From positions 62,001-126,000 of the forward strand of contig OW568903.1 in the NCBI GenBank assembly GCA_938743325.2: a DNA stretch of 64,000 nt, read 5' to 3'. This DNA is from Pycnococcus provasolii (Eukaryota > Chlorophyta > Pseudoscourfieldiophyceae > Pseudoscourfieldiales > Pycnococcaceae). Each line of letters opens with the position of its first letter. The first letter of the stretch is position 1. Below, piece by piece: positions 31,701-39,493 of the stretch. The notes under the pieces are model-generated. The model was not told where the DNA came from. It was given only the letters and a program-made list of their open reading frames with translations, and did no database searches. Both the position numbers and the translations under genes were made by a program.

Positions 31701-31725
31701 TAGAACGCGCTACGGATCCGGACAT
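28708..31725 (-). CDS. acnB: Mitochondrial aconitate hydratase, bacterial B type
   Basis: Exons 31426-31725 and 28708-31257 (minus) encode about 949 residues. Residues 1-100 are a Ser/Arg/Ala-rich presequence nearly free of acidic residues ([20 protein letters not shown]), consistent with mitochondrial import. The rest aligns along its whole length with bacterial AcnB (865 residues in E. coli): a HEAT-like N-terminal domain, the swivel domain ([16 protein letters not shown]) placed before the catalytic domains as only in Acn[16 protein letters not shown], and the Fe-S cluster motif GCSLCMGNQ with a further Cys in [11 protein letters not shown]. It interconverts citrate and isocitrate in the TCA and glyoxylate cycles. 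Most eukaryotic mitochondria use the other (AcnA/ACO2-like) architecture, so this points to gene replacement from bacteria. It is divergent from malate dehydrogenase. Confidence 0.92.
31258..31425 (-). other. 168-nt intron separating presequence from AcnB body
   Basis: On the minus strand: donor GCGCAC|GTACGT and acceptor ATATACATGTAG|GTGTCT, phase 0. The catalytic frame has no ATG of its own near its beginning. It opens directly after the acceptor with GTG preceded by an in-frame TAG, so splicing to the upstream targeting exon is required. The exon-intron layout looks like acquisition of a targeting exon by a bacterial gene. Confidence 0.88.
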
Positions 31726-32391
31726 CTTTCGAGAGAGATTGCCCCTGCTGCCTTGCCGTGCCGTGTGTGTGAGAATGACAAGTTTCGGGGGAGGGCCTCG
31801 AGGGGTCGTCTTTTCCGAGCGTGCTGGCGGCCAAAAGATCCAAAAGCGAACATTCGTCTGACGCGTCAAAAAGAACCCTTGGTGCTTGGGAAGGGAAGAA
31901 GAAGAAGCTTCAAGTTAGGGTTTTAACCAGGCAAAACATTAGGGTTACGGCTAGGGTTACCTCAGTCAGGTTTGGGTTTCTTGGAGAGGCTTTGGCGAGT
32001 CCGGATTCAACTCTCCCCACTTCCTCCTAACCTTAGGAATAAAATATCTACACCTGCCGTCTTCTTACCCAGGCATTAGGGTTTCCGGGGGGAGGGGGCC
32101 TAGGGTTAGGGTTTTTTCTTCTTCTCTGAACTCTTCTTCTACTACCCGTACGATAAACCTTTACGTGGCACCTTTGTTAGACTACGATAGGCATTACGCA
32201 TTAGGGTTTCCGGGGGAGGGGGCTACTCTTTTAGGGTAGGGTTTTGTTTCGTTTTCTTCTTCTTCTTCTGGACGCTTCTGGGCAGTTCTTCTTTTTCCGA
32301 CTTTTCTCCCCCCCCCCCTGCGAGGCCGCCGCTGCCGCCCGGAATCCGCGGAACGCACGGGACCCCGTCATTCTTCACGACGCACCCGTTC
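31726..32391. promoter_or_regulatory. Divergent aconitase/malate dehydrogenase promoter region
   Basis: The 666 bp between two divergent start codons. It holds several telobox-like TTAGGGTTT/TAGGGTTA motifs (about 31914-31960, 32070-32115, 32200-32245). A direct repeat of about 60 bp, CATTAGGGTTTCCGGGGG then TAGGGTT and CTTCTTCTTC, occurs near 32073 and 32200, a period of about 126 bp. A shared bidirectional promoter is plausible. The actual start sites cannot be read. Confidence 0.5.
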
Positions 32392-33510
32392 ATGGACGCC
32401 TCTGGAGGAGCACATCGTTCGCGCTTACACGTACTCGCTGCTCACCTCAATCCTTCCTCTGCCTCTGCCTCCATTACTCCGACTTCGATCCATTCTACAC
32501 CTACATCCTTTCAAGGAAGAATGAAAGGCTTTCAAGTTGCTGTCCTGGGTGCGGCTGGGGGAATCGGACAGCCTTTGAGCCTGCTTTTAAAACTTAACGC
32601 ACGCGTGTCAAAACTTCACCTCTACGATGTCGCGCCAATCACGCCAGGCGTGGGTGTCGACCTCTCGCACTGTGATACCTCGTCAACGTGCGTGGGATTC
32701 GCAGGACAGGATGCTTTAATTCCGTGTCTCACAGGATGCGACCTCGTCATCATACCCGCGGGTGTTCCACGAAAACCGGGCATGACGCGTGACGACCTCT
32801 TCAACATCAACGCGGGAATCGTCAAGACGCTCGTCGAAGGGATCGCAAAGGCGTGCCCCAACGCTTTCGTCGCCATCATCTCCAACCCAGTCAACAGCAC
32901 AGTGCCCATCGCCGCCGAAATCCTCAAGGCGAACGGAGTCTACGACAAAAGGCGACTCTTCGGTGTCACCACGCTCGACGTCGTGCGTGCTCGACGATTT
33001 GTCGCCGAAAAGGCGAACGGCGTCGTGCGACCGGAGGATGTCGACATACCCGTTGTCGGAGGACACGCGGGAAAAACCATCCTGCCGCTCCTCAGCCAGG
33101 TGGCGCCCGCCGGGTGCCTCTCGCAGCTCTCGCAGGCGGACGTGCAGGCGCTCACGGCGCGCATACAGGATGCCGGAACGGAGGTGGTCGAGGCGAAGGC
33201 GGGAGGAGGGTCCGCCACACTGTCCATGGCGTATGCAGCCGCGCAATTCGCCGAGTCGTGCCTTCGTGCACTCAGCGGCGAGTCTGTCGTCGAGTGCGCC
33301 TACGTCGACTCGACGGTCGTCGAAGGACTCAACTTCTTCGCCTCCAAGGTGAAACTTGGACCGACCGGCGCGGAGGAAGTGTTCGGCCTTGGGCCGCTTT
33401 CGCCGTTCGAGCAGGAAGGACTCACGCAGCTTAAGGCGGAACTCAAGGGAAGCATTGACAAGGGAGTTGCGTTCGTCAGCGCTGCCACTGGTGCGCACGC
33501 GAGCGCGTAA
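32392..33510 (+). CDS. Peroxisomal (glyoxysomal) NAD-malate dehydrogenase
   Basis: A 372-residue enzyme interconverting malate and oxaloacetate with NAD. The N-terminus [20 protein letters not shown] holds a textbook PTS2 nonapeptide, RLHVLAAHL at residues 11-19, in the same place as in Arabidopsis PMDH1/2 (RIARISAHL), so import into peroxisomes is expected. The Rossmann loop is [14 protein letters not shown]. The substrate loop is [32 protein letters not shown] follows, and the catalytic His lies in [16 protein letters not shown]. The sequence is close to plant glyoxysomal MDH over its whole length and ends without PTS1. It is divergent from the mitochondrial aconitase, placing two organic-acid cycle genes under one intergenic region. 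The first ATG is used because it carries the targeting signal. Confidence 0.95.
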   Translation: MDASGGAHRSRLHVLAAHLNPSSASASITPTSIHSTPTSFQGRMKGFQVAVLGAAGGIGQPLSLLLKLNARVSKLHLYDVAPITPGVGVDLSHCDTSSTCVGFAGQDALIPCLTGCDLVIIPAGVPRKPGMTRDDLFNINAGIVKTLVEGIAKACPNAFVAIISNPVNSTVPIAAEILKANGVYDKRRLFGVTTLDVVRARRFVAEKANGVVRPEDVDIPVVGGHAGKTILPLLSQVAPAGCLSQLSQADVQALTARIQDAGTEVVEAKAGGGSATLSMAYAAAQFAESCLRALSGESVVECAYVDSTVVEGLNFFASKVKLGPTGAEEVFGLGPLSPFEQEGLTQLKAELKGSIDKGVAFVSAATGAHASA

Positions 33511-33922
33511 GGGACGGGAATTCTGCGAGGTAGTTTTTTCTTTCTTTTTTAATCACATTTTAATGACAACATTTTTTTCAAATCATAGACCACCACCGTC
33601 ACCACATACACATGGACCGCGACATGGACGACCTCCACCGCGTGTTACCGGGTATCACCAGGTATAGTATCGGCGCATGTATCGAATTTCGAACGGGTGG
33701 TCTTTTGTAGCGCTCAGTGCGCGAGTCGTCTTTAACGGACGACGTTTTTTTTTCCTTCAAAGTTTTGCAGATGATAATTAATATGATACGATTGTTACTT
33801 CTTTGATTTACCCACTTATTTATCTACTATGTACAGTGATGTTTGATTTCAAGAAGAGGAATAAAAGTAAAGCCGCTTTATTTATACACATAGCTAAGAA
33901 CAACACTGTTGATATCATTTTT
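33511..33922. other. Convergent 3' spacer, AT-rich
   Basis: The 412 bp between the malate dehydrogenase stop and the phosphodiesterase stop (convergent genes). The second half is AT-rich with no open frame of note. Only 3' UTR-like sequence is seen. Confidence 0.6.
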
Positions 33923-36900
33923 TTAAAAAAGACTTTTTGTGCTTGATTCAGCACTTTTACGAGGCGACGCAGCACTTTTTGCTGCAACCATCTCGGCATG
34001 ATACGACTCAAGCAAGTTCGTCATGTTGTCGTAGAATATCTGACAAGATGGGAACACTCTTGAGACTGCTCCCCATATGCCATCGACGAAAGTGCTGACG
34101 AAGAAAACTTCACCACCAACGCTAAATCCAGCCTCCATGAAAGGTAAATACGGAACGCCAAGCTCTTTCTCCTTGCTCACCTGCAGCTTCATCTCGTCAG
34201 CCAGCATCGTTGCCCACTTCCGGCTCAGCTCGTCTCCCCTCGTTGGGTTGGAAAGGTCTGCGGCGTGGAGCAGAGACTGCACAACAAGCTCGCGATCCTC
34301 TATGCTCGTATCCTTCAGCGTGTGAGTGTACACCGGCTGCTTCGTCTCAGGATCGGCCGTCGTGACGATTCGCGACTCGAGCATATTCAGGTACTTGTCG
34401 TGACATGACATATCCGTGCCGAGAATTGCCGTGCATACTATGCGCCGGCAAGTTTTGTAGTTTTCCATGGACAGACTACTCAGGATGTTCGTGTTATCGT
34501 CTCTGAGAAGACGCGCCGCGCACGCACTGTGGAAGTTCTCAAGCACGCTATGATCATTGTACGTCATCGCCAGCTCGCTGAACGTGTTGACGTGAAACAA
34601 GTTCGTCGTGCCAGGATGACCCATATCGTGACAGATAGCGGCTGTGAGCAGCGAAAGCACATCGAGGTCGTTGAGCAAAAACGACCGAGGCGGGTAGTCT
34701 TTGTTCTGAGCTTCCCGTATTCTCTTTGCGACAACGCTCGCAATCTGAAAAACTGTCACAGCGTGTTGCCAGTTGTGAAATGGATTATCCTCGTACGCCT
34801 TCATCGTCTCGTACACGAAGCGATACAGAGTGGTTGGGTTCATTTTGGCTCTCCTGACCAGGTCGTGGCGCGCGTACATGTGGCAGACAATCACCACGAG
34901 TTCGAGCGGGCCATAGTCAAGCGCGTTGAACGAGATGTCGTCGATGCTCTCCGGCGCCGGCACAGGCTCAGCTGGTAACTTGATTTCAGAGTCGTCGTCG
35001 AAATTCACCAAAGAAATGTCAAAGCTTCTTGACGTGTCGTATGCAGGCGTGTTATCAGTCAAATCTGCCGAAATGTCGCCTGAGCGAAGCAAGTTCTCAA
35101 CCAAAAGTGACGGGTTTTTACCCGACTTGGCGTCTTTTGAGCTGTCGTTCGATCCGTCTGGGTCACTAGAATCATCTTTATCTTCGCCCATAGCCTTGGC
35201 GTACGCATCGTAAAATGCGGAGGCGTTGCCTCGCGCCTTTGCCTTTTCGAATGCAGATGCATTTGCAATCGCCGACCCAACAACGGCCGAAACGGCGTGA
35301 AGTGCCTCCGCCTCGATTGACCCGATCACCTCAAATGGCGCATAGACGCACATGGCGCCGATTGGCGCATTGTCCTCGTTCACAGCCATGCGGTGAAGCG
35401 GGATTGCGGCGCAGCTTCTCAGTTCATCGCCATCCCACTGTGCAATCCTATGAATGTGCACAAGCTCCATCTTCACGCCTAGCATTGTGCTTCCAGCACT
35501 TGAGATGTCAGAGACGTGCACGATGTCATTCGTAATCATGCAAATTTCGGCGATGCTAAGATTTTCGTACGCGTAATCGACAAGATCGTCGCCGTGCTCG
35601 ATCTGAAGTTTCAACAGCTGAAATGGAATGTCGTTCTCGTAGCTGATGCTGCCAAGCAGAGAAAGGCAGCCATCAATCTCGTCGTTCATCATGACGTGCA
35701 CGATCGCATCCTGCAAGTAATGAGAAATGTTATCAGAAGCCCGTTTTGCGATCACTTCCGCCTGAAGCGTACTGCTCACCGCCTGACTCACTCCGTTCAG
35801 CATCTCGACTCGCTCATGCGTGCGCGCTTCGTCGGCTATGGTCTGTGCGGAGCTGATCACGACAGAGCTCATCGTTGCAAAAGCCTCCAGAACCTTCTGA
35901 TCCGACTCGTTGAATGCCTTGTCATCTCCGATTTTGTTCACGATCTGCAGCACTCCTATGCACTCCTGCTCGACGTTGGCGGCGGCGGGGACATTTCGAC
36001 ATTTCGACATTTCGACGTCAAAGGAGTGGGAAGTGGCGCTTAGTCTCGACGACTTTTTCGTCGCGAGCACAGGCACGCACATCACGCCGACGGTCTTGTA
36101 CCCCGTTGACTTGTCCACCCGGCTGTCAAAGCGCGGGTCTTCGTAGGCATCGAGGACGTTCACCACCTCGCGGTGTGTCGCGCAGTGGCCGGACAGTCCC
36201 CGGTCTGCGGCGATGCGCAGCTCCTGGCCATGGTCGAGCAACGTCCACAGGTACGGCGCGTCGGTCATGTCGTCGTGCATCAGCACGAAGAGGCTGCTCC
36301 GATCGCAGTTCAGCAACTTGCCGCACACGTTCCGGAGCACGCTGAACGCAGCTGCGAAGCCGGTGTCGTGTTCCGACTTACTCTGGATTTGCTCCACCAG
36401 CACGCCGAGCACGGACTTGAGCGCGTCGATGCGCAGCCCGAGCGAGGCGTCGAGCTGCAGGCCCGCGAAGAGGCCGTCCATCATGCTCACGAACTTGAGC
36501 ACGCCCTGCATCTGCGCTTCGTTCGCGACGTTCGCGTCATCGGTGTCTCTCAGGCTGAGTCTCTTCGTGTTCATGCGCAGAAGCTGAGAGCCTGCTGCGC
36601 CGACGCGCCGGCTCGCGTTTCCGGAGTAGGAGTCGCCGGAGCCTCGGCTTCCCGTATCGCTCAAAGCCGGTATGCCCGACTTGCGCCGCACGTTCTGCGT
36701 CGTCGGTATGGACGGCTCAGCGCTGCCGAGAACGATGTCCGGACCGTGGTTCCCACCGCGCGTTCTTTTCGACGGCGTCGTATCTCGACCACCTTCCCCT
36801 CCATTTGCAGTTGCAGTTGCAGTTGCAGTTGCAGTTGGCGTTGGCGTTAAAATCGCCGACAAGTCTCGACTCGGCGCTGGCGCTTGCACGGGGCTTGGCG

Positions 36901-37324
36901 CGACGCTGTTTGATGACTTGGTTGGCGACGCGGGCATGTCGTTCACCTGCTGTGTGCAGCACGAGAGCGCGAGCGCGACAATTTTCGCCGCGTCGTCGGT
37001 GTTGCGTACTCTGAGTCGGTTCGTCGTCGCGGCTTTTCTTCTGTTCGGTTGCTGCAGCACGAGCACAACCTCGTCATCTTGCGTGTATGCCCCGCACGCC
37101 ACCATTTCGGTACTTTTCGACGGAGTTTCTAAAACGGGAACTCTCTTCAAAATGTGCCACGCGATTCGTTGAGACGACCCGGATGACGACGTTTCCGCTC
37201 GAAGTATGCGCTCACTCCACGTACCTCCCACACCAAGGAGCCCTTGCAGCCATCCCTTGCTGTGCAGCGAGACGTTTAGCGAAAGGAGCACCGATGTTGA
37301 AGTCGACGAAGATGACGACGCCAT
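33923..37324 (-). CDS. Tandem-GAF class I cyclic nucleotide phosphodiesterase
   Basis: 1,133 residues from the ATG at 37324; the open frame extends seven codons upstream but only from GTG. The first 300 residues are low complexity, with an eight-fold Ala-Thr run. Two GAF domains follow (about 315-500 with SSLFVLMHDD, and about 515-700), as in PDE2/5/6/10/11, where a GAF binds cGMP or cAMP and controls catalysis. The PDEase I domain (about 800-1,115) has HNWQHAVTVFQ, ICHDMGHPGTTN and LLHAADLSNPT, that is, the metal-binding His and Asp residues. Function: hydrolysis of cyclic nucleotides, probably allosteric. Oddity: where most class I PDEs have the purine-contacting Gln in QVGFID, this protein has FVSTFVD, placing Val at that position. 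The downstream minus-strand neighbour (39.5-43.3 kb) contains a cNMP-binding domain. The 5' flank carries the shared promoter module. Confidence 0.9.
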   Translation of the reverse strand: MASSSSSTSTSVLLSLNVSLHSKGWLQGLLGVGGTWSERILRAETSSSGSSQRIAWHILKRVPVLETPSKSTEMVACGAYTQDDEVVLVLQQPNRRKAATTNRLRVRNTDDAAKIVALALSCCTQQVNDMPASPTKSSNSVAPSPVQAPAPSRDLSAILTPTPTATATATATANGGEGGRDTTPSKRTRGGNHGPDIVLGSAEPSIPTTQNVRRKSGIPALSDTGSRGSGDSYSGNASRRVGAAGSQLLRMNTKRLSLRDTDDANVANEAQMQGVLKFVSMMDGLFAGLQLDASLGLRIDALKSVLGVLVEQIQSKSEHDTGFAAAFSVLRNVCGKLLNCDRSSLFVLMHDDMTDAPYLWTLLDHGQELRIAADRGLSGHCATHREVVNVLDAYEDPRFDSRVDKSTGYKTVGVMCVPVLATKKSSRLSATSHSFDVEMSKCRNVPAAANVEQECIGVLQIVNKIGDDKAFNESDQKVLEAFATMSSVVISSAQTIADEARTHERVEMLNGVSQAVSSTLQAEVIAKRASDNISHYLQDAIVHVMMNDEIDGCLSLLGSISYENDIPFQLLKLQIEHGDDLVDYAYENLSIAEICMITNDIVHVSDISSAGSTMLGVKMELVHIHRIAQWDGDELRSCAAIPLHRMAVNEDNAPIGAMCVYAPFEVIGSIEAEALHAVSAVVGSAIANASAFEKAKARGNASAFYDAYAKAMGEDKDDSSDPDGSNDSSKDAKSGKNPSLLVENLLRSGDISADLTDNTPAYDTSRSFDISLVNFDDDSEIKLPAEPVPAPESIDDISFNALDYGPLELVVIVCHMYARHDLVRRAKMNPTTLYRFVYETMKAYEDNPFHNWQHAVTVFQIASVVAKRIREAQNKDYPPRSFLLNDLDVLSLLTAAICHDMGHPGTTNLFHVNTFSELAMTYNDHSVLENFHSACAARLLRDDNTNILSSLSMENYKTCRRIVCTAILGTDMSCHDKYLNMLESRIVTTADPETKQPVYTHTLKDTSIEDRELVVQSLLHAADLSNPTRGDELSRKWATMLADEMKLQVSKEKELGVPYLPFMEAGFSVGGEVFFVSTFVDGIWGAVSRVFPSCQIFYDNMTNLLESYHAEMVAAKSAASPRKSAESSTKSLF

Positions 37325-37712
37325 ATTTAGAAGGTTTGCACGCACTCAAGCACTTTGAAAGAAGTATGGAGGTGAGCAAATCGCACAACACACACACGCT
37401 TAAGCTGTTCACGACTATCGTTAATTAGCCAGTAAGTAAGCCAGTGCAGTGCAGTGCAGTGCAGTGGCGGAGCGCACACGGTCAGCCGGTGGCGCACCCT
37501 TGAAGCAGTTACAGGGCACACACGAATCAGCTCACACACGCACGCGAGCCAGAGCTCACAGCTCGCACGCACACAAGCAAGCTCACGCACAAAAGTGAGG
37601 CTCACAGCTCACAGCTCACAGACGAAACGAGAGCAAGAGCAAACTCCCTGTAACGCGCCACGGTATCACGAGTGTGTCTCGAACGTCGCTCTCCCGCTCG
37701 CTTAGATACACA

Positions 37713-37767
37713 CGCCCAGTACTGATACACGAGAACTGAGCTGAGTGTGTCTCGAATGTACTTATAG
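37713..37767 (-). promoter_or_regulatory. Shared core promoter module, copy A (phosphodiesterase)
   Basis: On the minus strand, TATAAG (37762-37767) and ACATTCGAG are followed by GTGTATCAGTACTGGGCG (37713-37730) and CTAAGCGAGCG. The 18-mer is identical at 44072-44089 and 52818-52835, both in front of other genes in the same sense. The TATA-to-18-mer distance fits a core promoter with an initiator. It lies about 390 nt before the phosphodiesterase ATG, and the leader between is rich in TGTGAGC repeats. Confidence 0.6.
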
Positions 37768-37774
37768 GTAAGCC

Positions 37775-38020
37775 AACAAGACTTGCACGGCTACGCCGTT
37801 GCTCGTCCTCCGGGAGTGTAAGCTTAACAAGACTCGCACGGCTACGCCGTTGCTCACCCTCCGGGAGTGTAAGCTTAACAAGACTCGACCGGCTACGCCG
37901 TTGCTCGCCCCCTCGAGTGTAAGCTTAACAAGACTCGACCGGCTGCGCCGTTGCTCGCGCTCCGGGAGTGTAAGCTTAACAAGACTCGACCGGCTGCGCC
38001 GTTGCTCACCCTCACCTAAT
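37775..38020. repeat. 51-bp tandem repeat, five copies
   Basis: Units start at 37775, 37826, 37877, 37927 and 37978 (50-51 bp each). The unit is AACAAGACTCGACCGGCTAC, GCCGTTGCTC and CTCCGGGAGTGTAAGCTT. Copies are 85-95% alike by eye, and the last is truncated. Read on the minus strand, boxes from the same family (GGCGTAGCC, GAGTCTTGTT, ACACTC) occur before promoter copies B and C, so these arrays look like part of the upstream promoter module and not a random satellite. Confidence 0.9.
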
Positions 38021-39493
38021 ACGCGCAGACCGCAGCTTAAGCCGCGTGCTTATTTCTTCGTTCCCGGAGCCGCGCTATTAATAAGGTTACGCGTTGTGTT
38101 GAGGTGGTCTGGTCTTCTTGCTTGGCGGAAAGTTGGCGCTATCCTCCTCCTGAAAGTAAAACCTGAAAAGGAAACTTTAGGCGGAGGGAGAGGCTTCTTG
38201 GCGCAGAAAAGCAGAAAAGCTCGTTTCGTTTCCCCTCGTTTTTTTCCAGGCTCCAGGTACACGGTGTGATCCAGGACTGGGATGTAAGCCGTGTTTCTTG
38301 GACTTTGGAGGAAAAACGAAACAACTATCACACATTTGGCTCACACAAGGCGCTGTGGTAGGATTCTACGCTGTGGCCTGTGGTACTCTGTGGGAAACTT
38401 ACTCGCAGTAAAGTGGTTGGTTGGTTGGCGCAAACACGTTCTTCCCATGGCCAATTCTCTCTCAATTCTCTCGATGAATTCTGCATCTGAAGGTGGAAAA
38501 TTCGTCTTGGAAAATTCGTCTTGGAAAATTCGTCTTGGAAAATGAAATTGGAAAATGAAATTGGAAAATTGGCGAAGAAGGAAAGCTGTGCCATGAACTA
38601 TGTACAGTCAGACAGTAGTACTATGAAGGCATGAAATGAAGCAATTGGTGTGTCAATTGGTGTGTCAATTGGTGTGTCAATTGTTATGCTGAATTGGTGT
38701 GCCTTTCAAGATGAAAAAGCGAATATGGCTGACACAGCTCGATGTGTCAGACCTCAAGCTAACACAGTTAAGTTCAATATTAGTGGTTGAGAAGAATAGT
38801 ACGAGAGCACCTCTTATCATAGACTAGTTAGTAGGCTCGTGCATATGAGCGGCGACTGGCGAGGTGGATGGAGGCCAGTAGTAGGAAGGCCACACACAAC
38901 CTGGTAAGTTTCCTGCGAAATTGTGGACCAAACGAATTCTGGTTTCTCTTTTTCTTTCTCACAGGCAGATAATCTTCGCGCAATCTGTCGTTCCGAGTAC
39001 CGAGGATCGAGTACCCGGTAAGCTACCAGACGAAACCCGCGGCCGGGGGAAGGAATGCGTTACAAAGTACCTACTTCAAACCTTAAACCCTATTCCTCCT
39101 TGAGAAAGTCTCCGTCGACGTCGCTGTTTCTTCCGCCTCAGGCGTTATTATTATTGTAGGGCCCTCCGCCTCCGCCTCCGCCTCCGCCTCCGCCGCCGCC
39201 GTCCGCCGTCCGCCGACGCGCGCGCAGAAGCAGAGCCGGAATACGCGTCGCAGAGACGTCTTGTCTTGCAAGCGCGTGTCTTCAGTCTTTTGCTGTGGAG
39301 CTCTTACGTACTTCGGTTCGTCAAACGGTCGTCCAAACACACCATTCTCATTCACCAAGCGCTTATTATGTATGTGCAAGACACTGCTCGTTTCGGAGGT
39401 TCTTTCTTGGGCGCTTGTTGACACTACTGGTTTGTTTCTCTTAAAAAATTATCATTCTCGTAATTTCGTTGTTACTTACGCGCGCACGCGTTA
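38021..39493. other. Intergenic spacer with several microsatellites
   Basis: No supportable gene. There are three 14-bp copies of TTGGAAAATTCGTC around 38500-38540, four CAATTGGTGTGT units around 38640-38685, and a CCTCCG run at 39164-39195. A minus-strand frame at 39083-39424 lacks an ATG and any recognised domain. Confidence 0.5.

Noticed and set aside
31405-31869. Separate small gene of 154 codons upstream of aconitase
   Set aside because: It carries a mitochondrial presequence, and its GTACGT donor joins in phase to the aconitase body, so it is exon 1, not a gene of its own.
37775-38020. CRISPR array
   Set aside because: The units are contiguous 51-bp tandem copies without unique spacers, in a eukaryotic spacer.
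39083-39424. 113-codon minus-strand frame 3' of the cNMP-binding gene
   Set aside because: No ATG start, and the middle is a CCTCCG microsatellite read as Ala-Glu repeats.
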